Shown: piece after piece, positions 6,144-11,514 of the stretch
How positions within the stretch are numbered: the stretch's first letter is position 1
How the letters are laid out: each line of letters starts with the position of its first letter
NCBI GenBank assembly: GCA_900555345.1
Contig: USKS01000023.1
Coordinates: 1-11,514 of the forward strand
DNA: 11,514 nucleotides
Origin: an uncultured Eubacteriales bacterium
GTDB taxonomy: Bacteria > Bacillota_A > Clostridia > Oscillospirales > CAG-272
Direction: 5' to 3'
The notes under the pieces: generated by a model
Seen by the model: the letters and a program-made list of their open reading frames with translations, nothing else
Database searches by the model: none
Told to the model about the DNA's origin: nothing
Position numbers and translations under genes: made by a program

Positions 6144-6280
6144 CCCTAAGATACCGGAAGAACCGGACCGGGTAAGGTTTGAGTTGTCAAGCAAACAAGG
6201 CTGCCGTACGGCAGCCTTGTTTGCTATCTATGCTTGATGGTCTAAAACCTATTCAGTCCGGTTTTTTCGGGTTCTTAGGG
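6144..6280. repeat. MITE-like nested inverted repeat in the convergent intergenic region
   Basis: Outer arms 6144-6168 and 6256-6280 form an almost continuous 25-bp stem: CCCTAAGA with TCTTAGGG, then 9 nt that mostly pair when G-U is allowed, then AACCGGAC with GTCCGGTT. Inside, AGGTTT (6175-6180) pairs with AAACCT (6245-6250), and a 34-bp perfect palindrome sits near the centre. No protein frame is supported. It may be a miniature inverted-repeat element or a large bidirectional terminator for the converging foldase and S1 genes. I see no target-site duplication. Confidence 0.75.
6191..6224. repeat. 34-bp perfect palindrome
   Basis: Every base from 6191 to 6207 is complementary to its mirror at 6224 to 6208, with centre CCGTACGG. 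As RNA it would give a stem of about 15 bp on either strand. There is no T-run after it on the plus strand (TATCTATG) and only mixed bases on the minus strand, so it is not a standard terminator. Confidence 0.95.
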
Positions 6281-6307
6281 AGCTTTTTCCCAAAAAAGCT
6301 CCCTAAG
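6274..6307. repeat. 15-bp hairpin sharing an arm with the nested inverted repeat
   Basis: CTTAGGGAGCTTTTT (6274-6288) pairs perfectly with AAAAAGCTCCCTAAG (6293-6307) around a 4-nt loop. The left arm overlaps the right outer arm of the larger element (6273-6280), so the two folds exclude each other in RNA or cruciform DNA. Confidence 0.85.
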
Positions 6308-6314
6308 TCATGGC

Positions 6315-6430
6315 GCGGGGTAAAACCCCGCATATATATTCCCTCATGTCGGGGCGCGGGGCGCGAAGCCCCGCAATATCCGTTCCCCTGCGGGGCGAGA
6401 AGCCCCGCCAATACCGTTCTTCTGCGGGGC
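6315..6430. repeat. Array of GC-rich hairpins with 34-bp period
   Basis: GCGGGGC...GCCCCGC hairpins occur at 6356-6374 (loop GCGAA) and 6390-6408 (loop GAGAA). A third left half sits at 6424-6430, so starts are exactly 34 nt apart (6356, 6390, 6424). A related hairpin, GCGGGGT-AAA-ACCCCGC, lies at 6315-6331. Linkers are similar too (AATATCCGTTCCCCT and CAATACCGTTCTTCT). The array lies directly behind the stop codon of the S1 gene. It resembles REP/BIME-type extragenic repeats and could stabilise or end the S1 transcript. Confidence 0.85.
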
Positions 6431-6448
6431 GCCCGGTCCCGTTCACTT

Positions 6449-7402
6449 TCAATCACACGTTTCTCCGCCGAAAACCGTTTCTATAAGCTTTTTGCATCCG
6501 GCAGGCGAATATCGCCAATAGTCCATGTGCATTCCGCGGTGAGTGTCCACGTAGTATTTCAGCGGCGGCGAAAACTTAGCCGCGTGGCAGTCTATAAGTA
6601 CCAGCTTTATCTTCATCTTCTCCGGTATAATGCTTTTTATGTACACCGAACAGCAGTCACCCACACTAACCCCTTCGCGCAGTTCCGCAAGTCCCGCAAG
6701 GTTTGGAGAAAGTTCAACAAATATGCCGTAATCCTCTACGCTTCGCACTATACCCGCCACCGTGGAGCACGCCGAGAAGTTTTGCGCGTTTTCCTCCCAT
6801 GTGCCCAGAAGCTCGCGCAGAGTCATGTAAATCCTCGAAGCTGCACGGTCAATTTGCTTGACAGCCGCGTATATGCGCTGACCTGCCCACAGGCGATCGG
6901 ACGGATGAAATATGCGGGACACGGATATGCAGTCAACGCATATGAGCGATACGACGCCGCAGCCTATATCCACGAACGCGCCGAACGGGTCAAGATGCGT
7001 TACGGTGCACGGAATTATGTCCCCGGGAGCAAGGCGCGAAATAAAGTTTTCGGTACACTCAAGCTGAGCCTGACGCCTCGACAGTATAACACGCGCCCCA
7101 CTGCTTCCCTGCTCGATACGCATTACCTTGAAGCACACCGGCTTTCCGACCCTTGTTATAACGGCAATGTCCTTGCCGCCGTCCTGCGAGTACATGGCCT
7201 CGTCCTTGGGAATGATCCCCTCGGCGCAGCCCAGATCGACCCTGAGGCTCATATCGGTGCAGTCGCACACTGTCGCCATAGCCTCAAGAATGACGCCGCG
7301 CCGCATTGCCCGCTCCAGCATACGCAGCGAAGATGTGTAGGCTATATTCGTTTCAGTATTGATCAGCGAGCCCTCCGGCATATACACATTTTGCATTTCC
7401 AT
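6449..7402 (-). CDS. S1-type RNA-binding protein with three S1 domains
   Basis: 317 aa. Three OB-fold S1 units are readable: about 36-110 (GCAEGIIPKDEA at 58-69, ILSRR at 106-110), about 124-196 (PGDIIPCTVTHLDPFGAFVDIG at 126-147, then VSRIFHPSDR) and about 211-271 (AGIVRSVEDYGIFVEL, LAGLAEL, MKIKLVLID). Units 2 and 3 keep the FGAFV/YGIFV core that contacts RNA. I recall proteins of this size and order as common in Clostridia, often annotated 'ribosomal protein S1-like'; that is memory, not a search. The protein is shorter than ribosomal S1 of E. coli, so a ribosome- or mRNA-associated role is likely but unproven. The start at 7402 has AAGG about 13 nt upstream, which is loose; the ATG two codons later has no better site. 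It stands alone. A convincing promoter was not found in 7403-7570; the best is TATAAA at 7505-7500. Confidence 0.88.
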   Translation of the reverse strand: MEMQNVYMPEGSLINTETNIAYTSSLRMLERAMRRGVILEAMATVCDCTDMSLRVDLGCAEGIIPKDEAMYSQDGGKDIAVITRVGKPVCFKVMRIEQGSSGARVILSRRQAQLECTENFISRLAPGDIIPCTVTHLDPFGAFVDIGCGVVSLICVDCISVSRIFHPSDRLWAGQRIYAAVKQIDRAASRIYMTLRELLGTWEENAQNFSACSTVAGIVRSVEDYGIFVELSPNLAGLAELREGVSVGDCCSVYIKSIIPEKMKIKLVLIDCHAAKFSPPLKYYVDTHRGMHMDYWRYSPAGCKKLIETVFGGETCD

Positions 7403-7570
7403 ACTTATATCAGTGCCTTTCTTTTTTCTCTGTATTCATACGACTGTGCCATGTCTTTTGCTTGTACGATACATCTAATCTTATGAGCACATTTCGTGAT
7501 TTATACATTTACTCGGGCACTGAAAATACTGCTTGCGCGGATACTGCGCAGACGCCCGGCTTCGGCATAG
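7403..7570. other. Intergenic region upstream of the S1 gene
   Basis: No gene is seen. It contains a weak hairpin pair (CGGGC 7514-7518 with GCCCG 7554-7558, enclosing TGCGC 7534-7538 with GCGCA 7546-7550) and an AT-rich stretch near 7495-7530 that may hold the S1 promoter. Confidence 0.5.
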
Positions 7571-7598
7571 AAAAAAGGCTATCGCTTTCGCGATAGCC
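7571..7598 (-). terminator. Rho-independent terminator of the dockerin gene
   Basis: A perfect 9-bp stem (7598-7590 with 7585-7577) is closed by a GAAA (GNRA) tetraloop on the minus strand and followed by six T (7576-7571). It lies 34 nt after the stop codon at 7633. Confidence 0.95.
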
Positions 7599-7632
7599 TT
7601 TTATAATCATTACAACGGTCTGTCTCTGTCGA

Positions 7633-10188
7633 TCAGTTGGTAGGAGTGTAGAGACCGACAAGCATTCTTCTGAACAGGTTAAGGTCAATTGCGTTCAGGT
7701 CTTCGTCGTTGTTGATGTTCATGCAATCTTTCTTGCCGTACAGACCGACAAGCATTCTTCTGAACAGGTTAAGGTCAATTGCGTTGACTTCACCGTCTTC
7801 ATTAGCATCACCGATGATAATATAATTAGAAGTGAGCGTTACGTCCTTAGCGGGCATAGTGAACTCAGTTACGCCTGCAGTAGCGTCTGCAAGAACGTCT
7901 GTGTCTCCGGACCATGTAACGAAGCGGTAAGAGCAAATTCCCTCACGGTAGAAGGGTTTGTTGAGAGATACGGTAGCACCGACTTCATACTCTGTTGCAA
8001 CGCCGTCGATAGTCACGGTGTACTTGGTTGCAGCGGAAGACACGTAGTCGCTCATAAGTGCGGAGCTTCCGAAGACAACGTCCTTTGCATACGCGCCCAT
8101 GTTGTAACGGCGCAGGTATGTGATCTCGTCATTGGGATCCTCATAGCACATATGGCTGTTGGAAGCATAAGCCATGATCTTGCCGTCCCATGCAAATACT
8201 GCCGTGCCGGAATCATTGTCAAACATAAACGCATAGGTGTGCCATGCATTTTCTGCCATATCGCTTGCGCTGAGCTGGGTGTATGAAAGCGCTTTTTCCT
8301 TAAATATCTCCGCAGTGGTCGCGAGAGCGTCGCCGGTCTTTGTATCGATTATACCTGCATAGTATTCATAACCATTATCGGTAGAGAATCTGAATATACC
8401 GGCAGAGTATGTGCCGTATACCTTACCGTTACCGAATGCATTGCGGATACCGGGAATATAATCATCATCAGCTATATCTTTTGACAGATCGGGGAAATAC
8501 AGATCCATCTTGTAGGTGTAGGTGGCTTTCCAGCTCTCCAGCGAGAAGTATGTTCCTGCCTGGTTGCCGTTTGTGACATCATCGGCAACAGTCTGAGTAG
8601 TTCTTGCGCTGCCGTTTGTATAAAGGTCGATAACCGAGCCGAGATCGGGGAAGGACACTCTGTCGCAGGCGTTCATGATGCTGCCGTCTGTGTTATAAAG
8701 CATCGGACCGATACGGTTGAATTTTTCGTCAACTTCGTTGGTCTCTCTCCAAGCGGTGGTAAATCCGTCATTGAAGCCCTTATCCTGAATCTTAGCATCG
8801 CTGGTAGTAAACGAATACTGTACGTTCTTGTTGTCAGCCTTGGGTATGGTGATATTCTCTACGTGTCCGTCTACGGAGCAGGTTGCAACTACAGAACCTG
8901 CAGACTCGGTAGTGGGAAGAACGAGATCGGAATAATCAAAGGTGTGTCCCGTTTTGTAGCCTCTCTGATAGCCGCAGAGTGTGCAGGTCTCGGGAGCTAC
9001 ACAGGTTGCTGCCGCAAAGTTGTGCTCGCAGCGAGCGGTAGTGTAGGGAGTAGAGGAAAGGGTAATGCTGTTGGAGCCGCCGCAGGTCTGGGGGTCGTGA
9101 GTCATCTGAGAATCGCAGATTCCGTTGCCCCAACCGAGCCATGCATTGTAAGCGCCGCCCTTAGCCTGTGATGCGTTAAGCAGTACAGCCGCAAAGCCGA
9201 GCTCGTTGCCTGCTTGTGCAAGATATCCTTTTTTTACAAGATCCCAGGAAACAGCGACCTCATAGTCGGTGCGGTTACGGCGCTGGAATTGGTTCGGGCT
9301 TATATCTTCGGTCATCGCGGTACCGTAAATACCGCCGATGCCGTAAATCTCCATCATATCCGCGTAGTTAGCGTATTCGCCGGAATACTGAGTTACAGTA
9401 CCCTTTGTGCCATCCTTAAATTCGTAATCGATCTCTTCGGGATTATATCTACAGGAAGCATCATACAGCTCGGTGGATTTGACATACGATACTACAAAGT
9501 TGCTTACGGTCTCTTTAAGAACGCCGTGCTTATCGTTGTATTCAACACCCTTCCAGGGGCTTACATAATCGAACAGTCCGCCCTTTGCGTCGTAGCCGCT
9601 TCCGTCTACGATCGAGTTAGGACCCTGGGGGTCAACTCTGAACTGGAAAGCATCGTTATTCCACGCATCCGGGCCCTGATTGACTGCGTTGTAGCCGTCA
9701 TTGTCTATTACGTGTGCGGCTACATAGAGGAAATCCTCATCCCACATAAGATAAATATCAAAATTAAGTCCTTTGGGAGTCAATGACTTTTTGGTTTTGG
9801 GATCTGTCTTGTAATAGTAGTAGGTATTCTCGGCAGAGGGTTCGTCAAAAGACGTGTTTCTGCCGTATTCTTTACCGTCGTTGTTTGCGGCATATTCGCT
9901 GCGGATGCGCGCAACGGGGCTGCCCCATTCGCCGTCTACAATATTACCGTCCAGCGTAATGGAGCCCTTTGAAGAATCGCCTTTTCTCACGACCTCTTCG
10001 GGATGCCATGTGAATTTTTCGCTGCCGAGTGTACCCTCAGCTACTTTTACTTTAACTTCGCCGCCGAAGTAGTAAGCTTCAGCGCTCACATTGTGCTCAT
10101 CCAATGTAGCCGCAGTTGCAGACGGAACGATCGCCATTCCGCACACAAGCATTGCCGCTACGAGAACAAGTGATAACACTTTTTTCAT
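7633..10188 (-). CDS. Secreted CBM9-like / ConA-like / dockerin protein
   Basis: 851 aa. The start ATG at 10188 has GGAGG 8 nt upstream; an in-frame earlier ATG gives no signal peptide. Residues 1-27 are a Sec signal peptide with an ATA-A type cut. Residues about 75-380 resemble a CBM9-like beta-sandwich: ITLDGNIVDGEW (77-88), DIYLMWDEDFLYVAAHV (144-160), AWNNDAFQFRVD (175-186), YEVAVSWDLV (309-318), ELGFAAVLLNA (329-339). Residues 386-450 are a Cys/His module (C387-E-H389, C396, C402-x-x-C405-G, H415, C437, H442). Residues about 455-716 resemble a LamG/ConA-like domain. Residues 722-790 look like a small beta repeat (YRFVTWSGD, FTMPAKDVTL). Residues 791-848 are a type I dockerin with two calcium loops (D794/N796/D798/D805; N824/N826/D828/D835). 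No catalytic domain is seen. It is probably delivered to a cohesin-bearing cellulosome or surface scaffold to bind glycan. Single-gene unit with its own promoter and terminator. Confidence 0.9.
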   Translation of the reverse strand: MKKVLSLVLVAAMLVCGMAIVPSATAATLDEHNVSAEAYYFGGEVKVKVAEGTLGSEKFTWHPEEVVRKGDSSKGSITLDGNIVDGEWGSPVARIRSEYAANNDGKEYGRNTSFDEPSAENTYYYYKTDPKTKKSLTPKGLNFDIYLMWDEDFLYVAAHVIDNDGYNAVNQGPDAWNNDAFQFRVDPQGPNSIVDGSGYDAKGGLFDYVSPWKGVEYNDKHGVLKETVSNFVVSYVKSTELYDASCRYNPEEIDYEFKDGTKGTVTQYSGEYANYADMMEIYGIGGIYGTAMTEDISPNQFQRRNRTDYEVAVSWDLVKKGYLAQAGNELGFAAVLLNASQAKGGAYNAWLGWGNGICDSQMTHDPQTCGGSNSITLSSTPYTTARCEHNFAAATCVAPETCTLCGYQRGYKTGHTFDYSDLVLPTTESAGSVVATCSVDGHVENITIPKADNKNVQYSFTTSDAKIQDKGFNDGFTTAWRETNEVDEKFNRIGPMLYNTDGSIMNACDRVSFPDLGSVIDLYTNGSARTTQTVADDVTNGNQAGTYFSLESWKATYTYKMDLYFPDLSKDIADDDYIPGIRNAFGNGKVYGTYSAGIFRFSTDNGYEYYAGIIDTKTGDALATTAEIFKEKALSYTQLSASDMAENAWHTYAFMFDNDSGTAVFAWDGKIMAYASNSHMCYEDPNDEITYLRRYNMGAYAKDVVFGSSALMSDYVSSAATKYTVTIDGVATEYEVGATVSLNKPFYREGICSYRFVTWSGDTDVLADATAGVTEFTMPAKDVTLTSNYIIIGDANEDGEVNAIDLNLFRRMLVGLYGKKDCMNINNDEDLNAIDLNLFRRMLVGLYTPTN
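7652..7785 (-). repeat. Identical 44-bp direct repeats encoding the two dockerin helices
   Basis: Bases 7652-7695 and 7742-7785 are identical, 90 nt (30 codons) apart, and encode NAIDLNLFRRMLVGL in both dockerin halves. Even synonymous positions match, which suggests a recent duplication or gene conversion, or strong local homogenisation. Confidence 0.9.
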
Positions 10189-10250
10189 AAATGTTTCCTC
10201 CGTAATTAGTTTTAGAAGTGCAGATCTTCTGTCTACACCCTTCTGGTGTA

Positions 10251-10279
10251 AGTATATCACAGCGGTAATTGAATTTCAA
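10251..10279 (-). promoter_or_regulatory. Strong promoter of the dockerin gene with a hairpin leader
   Basis: TTGAAA (10279-10274), 17 nt and TATACT (10256-10251), with TG one base before the -10 (extended). The predicted start is near 10244, giving a leader of about 56 nt. Near the start and in the leader, ACACC/GGTGT (10235-10249) and AGAAG/CTTCT (10214-10230) can form two small hairpins before the GGAGG site. Confidence 0.8.
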
Positions 10280-10449
10280 CCATTTTTATCAAAAATTGCC
10301 TGAGCATTTCAAAAATTTTTTACGTTTTTACACGACAAAATCCACCGACATTCTTGAGATGAACAAATCATTTTGACATTTTTTACAAAAAATCAGCCGT
10401 CATTTTGTGAAAAATTGTTTCTGTTTTAATTGTGCTTTCGTCGGAGATA

Positions 10450-10478
10450 TTTACATATCTTTCTGAAAGTGATACAAT
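10450..10478 (+). promoter_or_regulatory. Promoter of the MscS-like channel gene
   Basis: TTTACA (10450-10455), a 17-nt spacer and TACAAT (10473-10478), with TG one base before the -10. The predicted start is near 10485, a leader of about 27 nt containing GGGAGG. It is divergent from the dockerin promoter; the AT-rich stretch between them (10280-10449) holds no gene. Confidence 0.75.
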
Positions 10479-10511
10479 CAATACAGCATAATGATCGCGG
10501 GAGGATACATC

Positions 10512-11333
10512 ATGTTGGATCTCAAAACACTGCTGGATAAAATTGCCGATTTTGCCATGAGCGCGGGAGTAAAGCTTGTGATCAGCGCCGTGATTCTCAT
10601 AGTCGGTTTCAAGCTCATCGGGCTGTTCGTCAGAAAGATGAAGAACAGGAAAGTCACGTCGCACACAGACAAAACCGTGCGCAGCTTTGCCGTCAGCTTT
10701 GCAAACATCGCGCTGAAACTCGTGCTCATAGTGACCGTTGCGGCTTATCTCGGAGTGCCTATGACATCGGTGGTGGCTGTGATAGGAAGTGCCGGAGTTG
10801 CAATAGGTCTGGCTCTTCAGGGCGGTCTCTCTAACATCGCCGGTGGTCTCATGATCATGATATTCCGACCGTTCTCAGTAGGTGACTACATAAAGTTCTC
10901 AGGCGGAGAAGGCTCGGTTTCTTCGATAGGCATATATCATACCGTTCTCGTAACGCCCGACTGCCGCAGGGTGGTCATTCCCAACAGCGCACTGACGAAC
11001 GATTCGGTCACAAATTACAGTGCAGAGCCGCGCAGACGCGTGGAGATAGATTTCGGCGCGTCATATGAAGATGACATTGATAAGGTACGGGCGGCAATAC
11101 TGTCGGCGGCAGCGGCGGACGCACGCATATTCAGCGATCCCGCGCCGAGGGTCATAGTGACCGAACACGGCGACAGCGCCGTGAAGTACCGTATATGGGC
11201 ATGGTGCAAAACAGAGGACTACTGGGAAATATATTTCAATCTTCAGGAAAGTGTTAAGCGGGAATTTGACCGTGAAGGCATAAGCATACCGTATCCGCAG
11301 GTCGATGTGCATATGCGCGGCGAGGACGACTGA
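10512..11333 (+). CDS. Small-conductance mechanosensitive channel, MscS family
   Basis: 273 aa, close to the length of E. coli MscS (286 aa). The ATG at 10512 is chosen because GGGAGG (10499-10504) lies 7 nt upstream; an ATG seven codons earlier overlaps that site. TM1 is about 18-42, TM2 about 58-82 and TM3 about 85-118. The pore helix and hinge read GSAGVAIGLALQGGLSNIAGG (92-112), the Ala/Gly packing pattern of MscS, followed by FRPFSVGDYI (118-127). The cytoplasmic beta and alpha/beta vestibule follows: VVIPNSALTNDSVTNYS (154-170), VKREFDREGISIPYPQVDV (248-266). The protein forms a heptameric pore in the inner membrane that opens on membrane tension and releases solutes during osmotic downshock. 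Single gene with its own promoter. I give no symbol because the MscS family has many paralogues. Confidence 0.97.
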   Translation: MLDLKTLLDKIADFAMSAGVKLVISAVILIVGFKLIGLFVRKMKNRKVTSHTDKTVRSFAVSFANIALKLVLIVTVAAYLGVPMTSVVAVIGSAGVAIGLALQGGLSNIAGGLMIMIFRPFSVGDYIKFSGGEGSVSSIGIYHTVLVTPDCRRVVIPNSALTNDSVTNYSAEPRRRVEIDFGASYEDDIDKVRAAILSAAAADARIFSDPAPRVIVTEHGDSAVKYRIWAWCKTEDYWEIYFNLQESVKREFDREGISIPYPQVDVHMRGEDD

Positions 11334-11342
11334 ATTTCACGG

Positions 11343-11396
11343 TCCGCCGATGATGTGTATGCGCATGGGCTGCGCGCCCCGCGAACGGGCGGCGGA
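11343..11396 (+). terminator. Possible weak terminator of the MscS gene
   Basis: TCCGCCG (11343-11349) pairs with CGGCGGA (11390-11396), with an inner CGCCC/GGGCG hairpin (11375-11379 with 11387-11391). Only TTTC follows, so termination is plausible but not clear-cut. Confidence 0.4.
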
Positions 11397-11465
11397 TTTC
11401 GGCTTCTCGAAATTGGGAAAGCATTTCAAACTTTGTGGTCAGCCTGCCGAACGTAAGAAAAAGAT

Positions 11466-11502
11466 GTGAGGGGGCTACTGTCCCGGCAGTAGCCGCCCTC
11501 AC
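11466..11502 (-). terminator. Hairpin terminator for a minus-strand gene beyond the right edge
   Basis: A 15-bp stem with one bulged base (11466-11480 with 11487-11502, bulge at 11495) encloses a 6-nt loop. On the minus strand it is followed by ATCTTTTTCTT (11465-11455), on the plus strand by no T-run. It therefore probably ends a leftward gene lying outside the window. Confidence 0.6.
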
Positions 11503-11514
11503 ACTCCCCCGACC

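Noticed and set aside
6356..6430. Possible CRISPR array
   Set aside because: Only two full units and one half are present, the linkers are similar to each other rather than unique spacers, and no cas gene is near.
6179..7486. A 435-codon plus-strand frame across the hairpin region and S1 gene
   Set aside because: It runs through the palindromes and antisense to three recognisable S1 domains; no ribosome site and no protein-like composition.
9214..9786. A 190-codon plus-strand frame inside the dockerin gene
   Set aside because: Opposite the CBM9-like region of a well-supported gene and without its own signals.
11254..11502. A minus-strand frame overlapping the end of the MscS gene
   Set aside because: It overlaps MscS vestibule codons and a terminator hairpin, and has no ribosome site or recognisable features.

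Overview
The window looks like the chromosome of a Gram-positive gut or rumen Clostridium-class bacterium, most likely Oscillospirales (Ruminococcaceae-like). Pointers are a dockerin-bearing secreted protein, two lipoprotein signal peptides, strong GGAGG ribosome-binding sites, TTGACA/TATAAT-type promoters, rho-independent terminators with stable tetraloops, a three-S1-domain protein of a type I recall from this group, and moderate G+C. The genus cannot be fixed from sequence alone.

Layout, left to right. (1) 1-522, minus: N-terminal part of a lipoprotein gene running off the left edge. (2) 722-2161, minus: a 12-TM membrane protein with a C-terminal LuxR-type HTH, closed by a UUCG-loop terminator. 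An inverted/direct repeat and a short promoter dyad separate it from gene 1. (3) 2162-2631: non-coding, with a block of direct, inverted and palindromic repeats. (4) 2632-2707, minus: tRNA-Arg(ACG) with its own strong promoter and a bidirectional terminator. (5) 2908-4479 and 4646-6076, plus: tandem paralogues of a SurA/PrsA-like surface foldase family. The first is TM-anchored, the second is a lipoprotein, and a strong terminator lies between them. (6) 6077-6448: convergent intergenic region dense with hairpins (a MITE-like nested inverted repeat around a 34-bp perfect palindrome, a competing 15-bp hairpin, and a GC-rich hairpin array with 34-bp period). (7) 6449-7402, minus: three-S1-domain RNA-binding protein. 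(8) 7633-10188, minus: secreted CBM9-like / ConA-like / dockerin protein with its own promoter and terminator. (9) 10512-11333, plus: MscS-type mechanosensitive channel. (10) 11334-11514: non-coding, with a hairpin that probably terminates a minus-strand gene beyond the right edge.

Most genes are single transcription units rather than one operon. The common theme is the cell envelope and exterior: lipoprotein, membrane-bound regulator, extracytoplasmic foldases, dockerin protein, MscS. No phage, CRISPR, toxin-antitoxin or defence system is visible. The most unusual content is the structured repeat DNA in the two intergenic blocks at 2362-2635 and 6144-6430, and the divergent tandem foldase pair.
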